DNA from: Mucilaginibacter frigoritolerans
Lineage (GTDB): Bacteria > Bacteroidota > Bacteroidia > Sphingobacteriales > Sphingobacteriaceae
NCBI RefSeq assembly: GCF_007830615.1
Contig: NZ_VLLI01000004.1
Span: 248,001 to 312,000 of the forward strand
Direction: 5' to 3'
Length of the DNA: 64,000 nucleotides
The notes under the pieces were generated by a model. The model saw only the letters and a program-made list of their open reading frames with translations, was not told where the DNA came from and did not search any database. Below are positions 48,125 to 56,897 of the stretch, piece by piece. The position numbers and the translations under genes are program-made. Each line of letters begins with the position of its first letter. Position 1 is the first letter of the stretch.

Positions 48125-49906
48125 TTAAACCTGTATACCGCTTAGCTGTATTTCAGAATTAGTTAATTCCTGTATCCAGTTTTGCAAAATCTGGGTGGTG
48201 GTATCAGTTGGTGCGGTAAATAAGGCCTTGTAATAGTTAATGCCTTCCTGTAATTGTATTTTAAATTTTGATAGTTGTTTTTTCTTTTTCTCATTCAAAT
48301 CCCTCAACTGCGCTTGCAGATCTGTCTGCAAATAATTGATATACAGGTTAAGCTCCTTTATAAACATATGGGGCCGTTTTATCTTGTCAAGCAAGTCGGT
48401 TGTTCCATAAATATGCTTCACCATTTCATCTAATGAATAGCTCCTGGAAAAATAGGCCAGGTTAGGACCGGGGCAAATGGCTACTGCTTTATTTTCCCTG
48501 GGTTTCAGCAAATCATATTTCAGGTAGGCTGATGCACAAAGACCCTCGCACAGGCATATTTTTTCTGTTATTTCCTGGTACTGGGTTTGATAATCCGGTT
48601 CGGGAAGATCAAGTGTTTGTAATTGCTTGATTTTTAAATGCTGGTATTCGCGCGAAGCGATACAGATGGGCTGTTCCGTAAATTCTGTATTGGTGCACAG
48701 GTACTTCTTGGTACAGGGGCTGCCGGGCCGATTATGTTCCAATCGTTTTAAACGCTGGGCCTCCGCTGTGCTATTTTTAAAGTTATTAAAAAGGATACCC
48801 AATGGCGAAGAGCCGCTCAGGTAAAAGTCATCTTCTCTGGCATTTTCCAATTGTAAAAGCGTGCTCTTATCAACATTGGTAACCTCGGGTACCAGCAAAA
48901 AAGGGCTGCCCCAGCCGGTAGCATCAACCTGGTAGTGCTGCAGCAAAAACTCGTTTTCTGCGGCGGTACCTATTCCGCCCTGTACGCTCAGGTTTTGCTT
49001 TGGTGCCAAATCGCAAACAATTCCCTTTTCCTGTAATACTAGTTGTACGCTCTGAAAAAGTTCATCGCGCATTTCATTGCGCTTTTGTTTAAATTCTTCC
49101 AGTATCGGCCCTAAAAGGAAACCTTCCGTGGCAAAGGCGTGCCCACCGCAATTCAGCCCTGATTCTACCCGGAACTCGGATACCCAAAGTCCTTTTTTTG
49201 CCAGAAACTTAGCCTGGATATAAGCAGAACGGAAATCACTTACTTTTAAAATAATTCTTTTCCTGATATGCCCCTTCCTGTCGGGAAAGAAATCATTAAA
49301 TGATTCCAGGTAGCTGTAAAGTCTGGGGTTCATGCCGGCAGATAAAATAACTGCCGATTCAAGTTTGCTTTCTGCAAATCCGCGCAATGCCGCCAACGCA
49401 TCGGTATATTGATCACCAATGGATAGCCCTTCAGCGTCATAGTTCATCTTATCTACTTTAGCCATGATGTTAACATCAATGGAGCCTTTGGTCATTTCGC
49501 TCTTAAGCAGGTCCTGAAATAACTGTTTTTGGCTATCATCGGGATAATCCATCATCAAATCGTAACCTTGTTTCAGTCTTGTATTTTCAGGCAGCAACTC
49601 AAAATATCGGCAAAGGTCATTCCCTGCTTCAAAAGGCAGTTGTTTTAATTGCTGAAACTGTTGGTCAACTAACCTGGCAACCATGTTAAGGTAAGCTGTG
49701 ATGCGTTTTGCCCGGAAATCTGGCTCATTCTTTAATATTGGTATATAGTCCTCATGGTTTAGTTGGGCATGATATTCACGCATCCTTTCTATAAGTTCAT
49801 CATCAACAACAGACATTACGGACGAAATGCCATATCTGGCAACTTTTAGCGGTGTATCAATAGAATAGCCCAAGCCCAAAACCGGGATATGAAAAGTATG
49901 ACTCAT
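48125..49906 (-). CDS. Uncharacterised nitronate-monooxygenase-like TIM-barrel protein with Cys-rich C-terminal half
   Basis: 593 residues, no signal peptide. I do not recognise a characterised family. Several blocks resemble FMN-dependent NPD/nitronate-monooxygenase barrels: IPVLGLGYSIDTPLKVARYG (7-26), the SGLNCGGHAFATEGF block (about 250, compare the family's GGH motif) and SVQGGIGTAAENEF (about 310, phosphate-binding GGIGT type) with GWGSPFLLVPEV. The C-terminal part has clustered cysteines: SPCTKKYLC, PIC, KICLCEGLCASA and CPGPN, which could hold an Fe-S cluster, then a coiled, Lys-rich tail. It starts 49 bases after RIC on the same strand, under the same FNR-type box. Flavin and Fe-S binding are inferred. 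Confidence 0.55.
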   Translation of the reverse strand: MSHTFHIPVLGLGYSIDTPLKVARYGISSVMSVVDDELIERMREYHAQLNHEDYIPILKNEPDFRAKRITAYLNMVARLVDQQFQQLKQLPFEAGNDLCRYFELLPENTRLKQGYDLMMDYPDDSQKQLFQDLLKSEMTKGSIDVNIMAKVDKMNYDAEGLSIGDQYTDALAALRGFAESKLESAVILSAGMNPRLYSYLESFNDFFPDRKGHIRKRIILKVSDFRSAYIQAKFLAKKGLWVSEFRVESGLNCGGHAFATEGFLLGPILEEFKQKRNEMRDELFQSVQLVLQEKGIVCDLAPKQNLSVQGGIGTAAENEFLLQHYQVDATGWGSPFLLVPEVTNVDKSTLLQLENAREDDFYLSGSSPLGILFNNFKNSTAEAQRLKRLEHNRPGSPCTKKYLCTNTEFTEQPICIASREYQHLKIKQLQTLDLPEPDYQTQYQEITEKICLCEGLCASAYLKYDLLKPRENKAVAICPGPNLAYFSRSYSLDEMVKHIYGTTDLLDKIKRPHMFIKELNLYINYLQTDLQAQLRDLNEKKKKQLSKFKIQLQEGINYYKALFTAPTDTTTQILQNWIQELTNSEIQLSGIQV

Positions 49907-49955
49907 GGTATGTTTTAATTGATAGTTTTGATATAATTAATTGAGGGGTTCAGTT

Positions 49956-50693
49956 TTATTCAATATTCTTTTTCTTCATCATTTCATTTTCCATTTGAAT
50001 AACTTTGGGGTACAGGATGTTGTTTTCAAGATGCAGGTGTAAGTAAACGTCATCTTCATACTCTTGCAGCATTTTATAGAGTATGCCATAACTATGTGGA
50101 ACATACTGGGGCAACTGGTAATTATTTGTCAGGCTACGAAGCTCCCTGAAGTTTTCAGCAACCTTTTCATGTTCAGCCTCCATAAGGTAAATCAGGATAG
50201 AAACAGGACTGGCTTCTTTAATTATAGAGCCATTTTTATAAGCATTATTTAATGCAATGATGTACGGAAATACGCTTTGTTCTTCTTTAACCATGTTCTG
50301 CATCAGCAGGTTACTGGTGTACTCAAAAACTTCAGTTATCCGGATAATCTCCCTGTGTTTTTCAGCATAGGTTTTACATATTTTGTGTGAAAGCTCCTGA
50401 ATAAAGGGCGTGTTATTTTTTAAATATAGATGATGCAGTTGTATCATATACTTACACATAAAGCCAATGTCCCAGCTTTGGAAATCCATGTCAGGCATAC
50501 CTGACAGGGCAATTACGTTATTAAGTTGCTGTAATACTTCTTCTTCAACCAGTCCATGCTGTTTGCAGGCATCTGCAATAGTTAATTTACCACCGCAACT
50601 GAAATCAATTCCCAGGGTTTTAAAAACCGTGGCTTTACTATAATCCCGGGCAACTATTTCGCCAATCGTTTCTTCACTATCTGGTTCTTCCAT
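49956..50693 (-). CDS. ric: RIC-type iron-sulfur cluster repair protein (ScdA/YtfE family)
   Basis: 245 residues. N-terminal DUF542 domain (ETIGEIVARDYSKATVFKTL, then GIDFSCGGKLTIADACKQHG with the conserved Cys of the FSCGG motif), and a C-terminal hemerythrin-like di-iron domain with His and Glu ligands (LHHLYLKNN, KICKTYAEKHREI, EAEHEKVAENFR, HLHLENNILYPKV). The family repairs Fe-S clusters damaged by nitric oxide or oxygen. Promoter region has an FNR-type box 47 bases upstream. It leads an operon with the uncharacterised 593-residue gene, suggesting a shared response to low oxygen or nitrosative stress. Confidence 0.93.
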   Translation of the reverse strand: MEEPDSEETIGEIVARDYSKATVFKTLGIDFSCGGKLTIADACKQHGLVEEEVLQQLNNVIALSGMPDMDFQSWDIGFMCKYMIQLHHLYLKNNTPFIQELSHKICKTYAEKHREIIRITEVFEYTSNLLMQNMVKEEQSVFPYIIALNNAYKNGSIIKEASPVSILIYLMEAEHEKVAENFRELRSLTNNYQLPQYVPHSYGILYKMLQEYEDDVYLHLHLENNILYPKVIQMENEMMKKKNIE

Positions 50694-50740
50694 TTAAAGT
50701 ATTTGCCGGCAAAGCTAAGTACGGGGGGAGTCCCAATAAA

Positions 50741-50752
50741 TGATGAAAATCA
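50741..50752. promoter_or_regulatory. FNR-type box TGATGAAAATCA (RIC operon)
   Basis: Perfect TGATNNNNATCA, 47 bases before the RIC start. The same form occurs before ccoNO and before the hemN pair. Confidence 0.65.
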
Positions 50753-50918
50753 CTTATTGAGCTTATGCTAATTATTATAATAGAAAGGTTTATAGATAAT
50801 GGGTTACTTATAAATGGGCATGCCGATAAATATTTTAATGATAATACGCCAATAAACGCATTTGGCCCACATCAGGGCTGTTTGTGTGGAGGATAAGGCT
50901 GCTTAATTTGTTAAAAAA

Positions 50919-50930
50919 TGATGTGGGTCA
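50919..50930. promoter_or_regulatory. FNR-type box, imperfect, TGATGTGGGTCA (ccoI)
   Basis: One base off TGATNNNNATCA and followed by CTTTTTT, as at the ccoNO box. It lies 74 bases before the ccoI start. Confidence 0.5.
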
Positions 50931-51004
50931 CTTTTTTAACAAATTAAAATCATTCTACAGCAAAACTTTAACTGTCATTTTTGAACAAATTAAATTTTTA
51001 AGAA

Positions 51005-53395
51005 ATGACAGAAGGAACAGCGCTGATAAAAACTACCTGCTATCATTGTGGCGACGAATGTCTGACCAATTCATTCAGCATTGATGATAAACAATTTTGC
51101 TGTAGTGGCTGCGAAAGCGTTTATCATATTTTAGCCGATTCTGGCCTATGCAATTACTATAGCTATAATGATCATCCCGGTGCAAACCGCGTTAGGGTTG
51201 ATAAAAGGTTTGATTACCTGAGTGATCCAACTATTATAAACGCGCTGTTAGATTATGCTGATGATCGCATCTCCATTGTTAGTTTTTATATTCCGCATAT
51301 TCATTGCAGTTCATGCCTTTGGTTGCTGGAACAGTTAAATCGCTTTAATCCGGCTGTTCATTATTCCAGAGTCGACTTTCTTAAAAAACAACTGGTAGTA
51401 AGGTTTGACCAAAACCAGATGAGTTTACAGCAATTGGTTGAGCAGCTTTACGATATAGGATATGAGCCGCTGATTAGCTTGCAGGATGTTATTAAAGAAC
51501 AAAATAAAGCCGAAAAAGGCAACATCGTACAACGGATTGCTGTTGCCGGATTTTGCTTTGGTAATGTAATGCTATTGAGCTTTCCTGAATATTTCGGGCT
51601 CTCGTCGTACGAACAGAATTTCAAACATTTTTTCGGCTATCTTAATGTAGTGTTTTCCTTGCCGGTGGTGTTTTTCAGCGGGCGCGAATACTTTGTTTCT
51701 GCATGGAATAATTTAAGAAAACGCGTTCTTAATATTGATTTTCCGCTGGCACTGGGCATTGCAGTACTTTTTCTGCGTACCGTGGTTGAGATATTTACCC
51801 ATACCGGAGCAGGCTTTGCAGATACACTTTGTGGCCTGGTGTTTTTTCTGCTAATAGGCAAGTTTGTTCAGCAAAAAACCTATCATCATATTTCCTTTGA
51901 ACGAGACTACCGCTCTTTTTTTCCGGTGGCTGTAAACGTATTAGTTAACGATATTGAAAAGCCAGTTCCCTTATCTCAACTTCAAACTGGTCAAAGAATC
52001 ATCATCCGCAATAATGAAATTATACCAGCCGATGCTATTTTATTAAAGGGCCAGGCAATGGTCGATTTTAGTTTTGTAACAGGTGAGTCGATCCCGGTTA
52101 ACAAAACATTAGGAGAAGTAATTTACGCTGGCGGCCGACAAACCGGTGAGGCCATTGAACTGGAAGTGGTAAAATCTGTATCTCAAAGCTATCTTACCCA
52201 GCTATGGAACAATGAAGCTTTTACGAGGCAAAAGGACACCGGCGCCAAAACGTTTAACGAAAGGGTAAGTAAATATTTCATTATTGTATTGCTGGCTATT
52301 GCCTTTGGTTCGCTGCTCTTCTGGCTGCCCTTTAATGTGGGGCGCGGATTGGCTGCGTTTACTGCGGTATTAATAGTTGCCTGCCCTTGTGCGCTGGCAT
52401 TAAGTACTCCCTTTACTATGGCTGCTGCGCTAAGCATTTTCGACAGAAACCTATTTTATTTAAAAAACGCCGGGGTGGTTGAACATATGGCAAGTGTTGA
52501 TACCATAGTAATGGATAAAACCGGAACCATAACAAACGGAGATGCTAATTCCATTGAACAAAAAGGTGAGTTAACCCGCTTTCAGCGGCAATTGGTGTAT
52601 GGCGCCTGCATAAATTCTATGCACCCTTTATCTCGGATGATATGTGAGTATTTGGGGCCATTATCAAAACTTCCGGTAAAAAAATATGAAGAGATACCCG
52701 GTAAAGGCATTGTAGCAAGGATAGAAGATCATCAAATACTTATTGGCAGCAGGGAATTTGTTTTTAACGATGTTAATAAGGAATTTAAAACCACTGCCGT
52801 ACATATTTTAATTGACGAAAAATACCTGGGGTACTTTTCTATTAAGCACCATTACAGGGACGGAATGCAGGACGTAGCCGCCCTTGATTCAATATATCAG
52901 CTTTATCTGCTGTCAGGCGATCATGATTATGAAAAAAATGATTTGGTACGGTTTTTTAAATCAGACAATCAAATGTATTTCAGCCAGTCCCCGCAGGATA
53001 AATTAGATTTCATACAATCCCTGCAACAGAAAGGTAACAGGGTAATGATGATTGGCGATGGACTTAATGATTCGGGTGCGTTAAAGCAAAGTGACCTTGG
53101 AATAGCCGTTACAGATAACGTAAATAATTTTTCGCCGGGAAGCGATGCCATTATGGATGGCAAGTCGTTTAAAAAACTACCATGTTTTCTGCGTTTCTCT
53201 AAGGATACGGTAAATATAATCCACTGTTCATTTGCTATCTCTTTAACATATAATCTGATCGGTTTAAGCTATGCGGTTAGCGGTAAGTTATCGCCATTGA
53301 TAGCGGCTATTTTAATGCCTTTAAGTACAGTTACTATTATTTCATTCACCACGCTGGCAACTCATTTGGCAGCCAGAAAGCGAAAATTAATATGA
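51005..53395 (+). CDS. ccoI: cbb3 oxidase-associated copper-transporting P-type ATPase
   Basis: 796 residues. N-terminal Cys-rich segment (TCYHCGDEC, CCSGCESVYHIL), an HMA-like domain with HIHCSSCLW (about 100), eight membrane helices, the transport motif ACPCALA (Cys460, Cys462), the phosphorylation motif DKTGTIT (Asp504) and the hinge GDGLNDSGALKQSD. The double-Cys N-terminus is typical of the CcoI/FixI branch. It supplies copper to the cbb3 oxidase during assembly. Its TGA overlaps the ATG of ccoS by an ATGA junction, so the two are translationally coupled. An FNR-type box precedes it. Confidence 0.93.
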   Translation: MTEGTALIKTTCYHCGDECLTNSFSIDDKQFCCSGCESVYHILADSGLCNYYSYNDHPGANRVRVDKRFDYLSDPTIINALLDYADDRISIVSFYIPHIHCSSCLWLLEQLNRFNPAVHYSRVDFLKKQLVVRFDQNQMSLQQLVEQLYDIGYEPLISLQDVIKEQNKAEKGNIVQRIAVAGFCFGNVMLLSFPEYFGLSSYEQNFKHFFGYLNVVFSLPVVFFSGREYFVSAWNNLRKRVLNIDFPLALGIAVLFLRTVVEIFTHTGAGFADTLCGLVFFLLIGKFVQQKTYHHISFERDYRSFFPVAVNVLVNDIEKPVPLSQLQTGQRIIIRNNEIIPADAILLKGQAMVDFSFVTGESIPVNKTLGEVIYAGGRQTGEAIELEVVKSVSQSYLTQLWNNEAFTRQKDTGAKTFNERVSKYFIIVLLAIAFGSLLFWLPFNVGRGLAAFTAVLIVACPCALALSTPFTMAAALSIFDRNLFYLKNAGVVEHMASVDTIVMDKTGTITNGDANSIEQKGELTRFQRQLVYGACINSMHPLSRMICEYLGPLSKLPVKKYEEIPGKGIVARIEDHQILIGSREFVFNDVNKEFKTTAVHILIDEKYLGYFSIKHHYRDGMQDVAALDSIYQLYLLSGDHDYEKNDLVRFFKSDNQMYFSQSPQDKLDFIQSLQQKGNRVMMIGDGLNDSGALKQSDLGIAVTDNVNNFSPGSDAIMDGKSFKKLPCFLRFSKDTVNIIHCSFAISLTYNLIGLSYAVSGKLSPLIAAILMPLSTVTIISFTTLATHLAARKRKLI

Positions 53396-53553
53396 GTATA
53401 ATCTATTTTCTGATTGGTTGCAGCGTGCTGCTGGCGCTGATCTTTTTGGGCGCATTTTTTTGGGCCCAGCAAAGTGGACAGAACGATGATTTATACACAC
53501 CCTCCATACGAATCCTGTTGGATGATAAAGAGTCGGAAGTGGATGAAAAATGA
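53392..53553 (+). CDS. ccoS: cbb3 oxidase maturation protein CcoS
   Basis: 53 residues, starting at the ATG that overlaps the ccoI stop (ATGA). One membrane helix (SIIYFLIGCSVLLALIFLGA) is followed by FFWAQQSGQNDDLYTPSIRI and an acidic tail, the classical CcoS pattern in which aromatic residues at the helix end lead into a short polar DD-rich region. It is needed for cofactor insertion into CcoN in other bacteria. Its stop lies in the FNR-type box that precedes ccoNO. Confidence 0.85.
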   Translation: MSIIYFLIGCSVLLALIFLGAFFWAQQSGQNDDLYTPSIRILLDDKESEVDEK

Positions 53554-53562
53554 TCTAAATCA
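53551..53562. promoter_or_regulatory. FNR-type box TGATCTAAATCA (ccoNO promoter)
   Basis: Perfect TGATNNNNATCA overlapping the ccoS stop, 76 bases before the ccoNO start. Centre lies about 63 bases before a plausible TAATTTTA minus-7 element (53608-53615). Confidence 0.65.
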
Positions 53563-53567
53563 CTTTT

Positions 53568-53583
53568 GATGACAACTGTCATC
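53568..53583. promoter_or_regulatory. Inverted repeat GATGACA-AC-TGTCATC before ccoNO
   Basis: Seven-base arms separated by two bases, 6 bases after the FNR-type box. It is a possible second Crp/Fnr-like or other operator in the same promoter. Confidence 0.45.
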
Positions 53584-53638
53584 ATTCTGTCATTCAAATA
53601 CCCTCAATAATTTTACATCGATAAACAAAGAACAATTT

Positions 53639-55765
53639 ATGCAGCCTGAAAAATTTTACTATGACAACAAGATCGTCCGGAATTTCGGTATAGCTACCGT
53701 TATTTGGGGGATAGCAGGGATGACTATAGGTCTTTTGATAGCTATACAATTGTATTATCCGGGTGCTAATTTGCACAACCAGTATACTACATTTGGAAGG
53801 ATCAGACCCTTACATACCAATGCGGTAATATTTGCATTTGTTGGTAACGCCATTTTTATGGGCGTTTATTATTCGTTGCAAAGGTTACTAAAAGCACGTA
53901 TGTACAGCGATACCCTAAGCGCCATACACTTTTGGGGCTGGCAGCTTATAATAGTGAGTGCCCTTATTACTTTGCCACTGGGTATTACCACCTCGCACGA
54001 ATATGCCGAACTGGAATGGCCAATTGATATTGCCATTACCGTTATATGGGTAGTGTTTGGCTGGAACATGTTTGGCACCATATTTAAACGCCGCGAAAGG
54101 CACCTTTATGTAGCTATATGGTTTTACATTGCCACATTTGTAACCATTGCAGTGCTGCACATTGTAAACTCTGTTGAAATACCGGTTACTTTCTGGAAAA
54201 GCTACATGGTTTATGCCGGTGTACAGGATGCCCTGGTGCAGTGGTGGTACGGGCACAATGCAGTAGCATTTTTCCTTACTACGCCTTATTTGGGTATGAT
54301 GTATTACTTTTTGCCGAAAATGGCAAATCGGCCAATCTATTCGTACAAACTAAGTATACTACACTTTTGGGCGCTTATATTTATTTATATATGGGCTGGC
54401 CCGCACCATTTATTATATACCACATTACCAGGTTGGGCACAATCATTGGGTGTTGCTTTCTCTATCATGCTGATTGCTCCAAGCTGGGGTGGTATGATCA
54501 ACGGTTTGTTAACGCTCCGTGGTGCATGGGATAAGGTGCGTGATGATGTTACGCTTAAATTTATGGTGGTTGGCTTAACGGCCTATGGTATGGCCACCTT
54601 TGAGGGGCCAATGCTGGCATTAAAACAGGTTAACGCCATAGCGCACTTTACTGATTGGATTATAGCACATGTACACATGGGTGCTTTAGGCTGGAACGGT
54701 TTCTTAACCTTTGCCATATTATACTGGTTAATACCACGTATTTACAATACGCAGCTATACTCCAAAAAACTGGCATCGTTCCATTTCTGGATTGGCACAC
54801 TTGGTATCTTATTCTATGTGATACCTCTTTACTGGGCAGGTTTTACTCAGGGATTGATGTTGAAGGAATTTACTCCCGAAGGCATATTAAAATATAACTT
54901 TTTAGAAACCGTATTGCGCATTGTACCGATGTGGGTAACACGGTCATTAGGTGGAACCTTGTATTTAACAGGTGTAATAGTAATGGCTTATAACCTTACC
55001 CGCACAGCATTACAAGGTAAATTGGTGGCAAACGAAGCTGCACAGGCAATGCCGTTAGAGCCGGTGAGTACTATTGTTAGAGAAAACAGCTGGCACCGCA
55101 GGTTGGAACGCAGGCCTATACAATTTATGATGGTAGCATTGGTAGTTATCTTAATAGGATCATTTGTTGAGTTGATGCCTACATTAACCATATCATCAAA
55201 CATTCCAACAATTGCCAGTGTAAAACCTTATACCCCGCTTGAATTACAGGGAAGAGACCTTTTTATAAGAGAAGGCTGCTTGGGTTGCCACTCGCAAACA
55301 GTACGACCGTTCCGGTCTGAAACGGAGCGTTATGGACAATACAGTAAAGCTGGCGAATTTGTTTATGACCACCCATTTCTTTGGGGATCAGAACGAAAAG
55401 GACCTGATTTGGCTCGTGTAGGTGGTAAATATCCTAATGCATGGCACTATAACCACCTGATGGATCCGCGCTTAATGTCGCCGGGAAGTATTATGCCTGA
55501 TTATGATTGGCTGATAACCCAGAACCTGGATACCACCACTACCATAGCTAAGATAAATGCTATGCGCAAAATTGGTGTTCCATATCCGGCTGGTTATGAA
55601 TACAAGGCCAACCACGATCTGGATGTACAGGCAAAAAGTATAGCAGTGGATCTGGCACAAAGCCATATAAAGGTTTCGAGCCGTAAGGAAATCATAGCCA
55701 TTACAGCTTACCTGCAAAGATTGGGTCAGGATATTAAAGCAGATAAAACAACCTCTAATAATTAA
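53639..55765 (+). CDS. ccoNO: cbb3-type cytochrome c oxidase, fused CcoN-CcoO subunits
   Basis: 708 residues. The first about 480 form CcoN: haem and CuB ligands visible include PLHTNAVIFAFVGNAIF, the histidine block IWAGPHHLLYTTLPGW, and AHVHMGALGWNG. The rest is CcoO, a mono-haem subunit with EGCLGCHSQTVRPF (Cys547, Cys550, His551) and the end helix KEIIAITAYLQRLGQD. The N-O fusion is the usual arrangement in Bacteroidota. It is the catalytic core of the high-affinity oxygen reductase. Followed 4 bases later by ccoQ. Confidence 0.96.
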   Translation: MQPEKFYYDNKIVRNFGIATVIWGIAGMTIGLLIAIQLYYPGANLHNQYTTFGRIRPLHTNAVIFAFVGNAIFMGVYYSLQRLLKARMYSDTLSAIHFWGWQLIIVSALITLPLGITTSHEYAELEWPIDIAITVIWVVFGWNMFGTIFKRRERHLYVAIWFYIATFVTIAVLHIVNSVEIPVTFWKSYMVYAGVQDALVQWWYGHNAVAFFLTTPYLGMMYYFLPKMANRPIYSYKLSILHFWALIFIYIWAGPHHLLYTTLPGWAQSLGVAFSIMLIAPSWGGMINGLLTLRGAWDKVRDDVTLKFMVVGLTAYGMATFEGPMLALKQVNAIAHFTDWIIAHVHMGALGWNGFLTFAILYWLIPRIYNTQLYSKKLASFHFWIGTLGILFYVIPLYWAGFTQGLMLKEFTPEGILKYNFLETVLRIVPMWVTRSLGGTLYLTGVIVMAYNLTRTALQGKLVANEAAQAMPLEPVSTIVRENSWHRRLERRPIQFMMVALVVILIGSFVELMPTLTISSNIPTIASVKPYTPLELQGRDLFIREGCLGCHSQTVRPFRSETERYGQYSKAGEFVYDHPFLWGSERKGPDLARVGGKYPNAWHYNHLMDPRLMSPGSIMPDYDWLITQNLDTTTTIAKINAMRKIGVPYPAGYEYKANHDLDVQAKSIAVDLAQSHIKVSSRKEIIAITAYLQRLGQDIKADKTTSNN

Positions 55766-55769
55766 GCAC

Positions 55770-55961
55770 ATGTTTGATCAATTTGTAAAAGATGTTTCGG
55801 GAAAAGAGATGTATCTGATTTTCTCGCTATGGATATTCCTGGTATTCTTCGTAGTAGTATCCTTCCTGTTATTTATCACTAAAAAGAAACACTTGGATCA
55901 TATGAGTGCATTGCCTTTAGAGGATAGCACAATAGATTCAACACAAACCTTACAGCTATGA
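55770..55961 (+). CDS. ccoQ: cbb3 oxidase small subunit (CcoQ-like)
   Basis: 63 residues with one membrane helix (IFSLWIFLVFFVVVSFLLFI) and a short polar tail. Small single-helix proteins in this position are CcoQ-like and help stabilise the complex. Its TGA overlaps the ATG of ccoP (CTATGA), so expression is coupled. Confidence 0.8.
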   Translation: MFDQFVKDVSGKEMYLIFSLWIFLVFFVVVSFLLFITKKKHLDHMSALPLEDSTIDSTQTLQL

Positions 55962-56883
55962 AATATTTACGTGCGATAGTATTAATTAGCTTATGCATGG
56001 GAATTACTCCAGCATTTGCCGAAGTTGATGATCACAACCTGCTGTCTCCCACTTTAGAAAACTATATCGGTTTTGGCGCCGTTGTGGCCATGCTGATACT
56101 GTTTATTGTGGTGATGCTGGTTTTGCTGAGTACTTTCAGGGTATTAACCAGGCTGGTATTAAAATCAGAAGGTTATACCAATGCCCAGATTGCTGCCGAA
56201 ATGAACCCAGTTAAAGTAAAAAAGAGGCTAAGCCCAAAGGCGAGGTTTGGAATAAACTACTCGATTTAAGGCCGCTATCAGAAGAAAATGAGATTCTGAT
56301 TCAGCATGATTATGACGGGATACAGGAATTGGATAACCCCATACCAGGTTGGTTTATGTACCTGTTTTATGCAACTATAGTTTTCGGGGTTTGTTATTTG
56401 CTTAATTACCATGTGTTTCATATCGGGCAGCTGCAATATGACGAATATAAAACCGAAATGGCTCAGGCAGATATCGCTAAAAAGTTATATCTAAGTAAAG
56501 CAGCTAATCAGGTAGATGAAAACACAGTTAAATTGGCGCATGATCCAGCAGTTATTGCTTCTGGAGCGGCTATATTCAAACAAAACTGTGTGGCCTGCCA
56601 CGGCGATCATGCCCAAGGCGTAGTAGGCCCTAACCTCACAGACGACTACTGGCTGCATGGTGGTAAAGTTAACGACTTGTTTAAAACAGTTAAATACGGT
56701 GTATTAAGTAAAGGTATGCCAACCTGGGAAAAGGTTTTATCTCCCAAACAAATATCAGATGTAGTAAACTATGTAAAATCATTACATGGGTCAAATCCGC
56801 CTAACCCTAAAGCACCGCAAGGGGAAAAAGAAATAGACAGCAATGTATCATCAACGGTAAAAAAGGCCAATAGTAATAGCTAA
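55958..56883 (+). CDS. ccoP: cbb3 oxidase di-/mono-haem subunit CcoP, split by a -1 frameshift
   Basis: The frame from 55958 gives an N-terminal signal/membrane domain (EVDDHNLLSPTLENYIGFGA) and reads MNPVKVKKRLSP to a stop at 56267-56269. From 56215 the -1 frame continues without a convincing start: EAKPKGEVWNKLLDLRPLSE, then DNPIPGWFMYLFYATIVFGV and the haem motif CVACHGD (about Cys211, corrected numbering). Joining the frames at 56218-56224 (GTA AAA AAG, slippery heptamer A AAA AAG) gives one CcoP of about 308 residues. Only one CxxCH is seen. It could be programmed slippage, a fresh mutation, or a sequencing error in a run of six A. Confidence 0.8.
56218..56224 (+). promoter_or_regulatory. 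Candidate -1 slippery heptamer A AAA AAG in ccoP
   Basis: In the upstream frame the codons are GTA AAA AAG, so the heptamer is correctly phased (X XXY YYZ), as in E. coli dnaX. A -1 slip gives AAA AAA GAG and joins the downstream CcoP frame exactly. Only weak downstream hairpins (GGCTAAGCC; GCCCAAAGGC) are seen. Confidence 0.5.
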
Positions 56884-56897
56884 TTGGCTTAAAAAAA

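Larger units (their letters stand above)
50694..51004. other. Divergent control region RIC / ccoI
   Basis: 311 bases with two FNR-type boxes, one near each divergent gene (50741-50752 and 50919-50930). No gene is supported. Confidence 0.6.

Noticed and set aside
56329..56883. Second half of ccoP as a separate gene
   Set aside because: It would begin at TTG in the middle of the conserved ELDNPIPGWFMY block; the frame is open far upstream of it, so it is the -1 continuation of ccoP.
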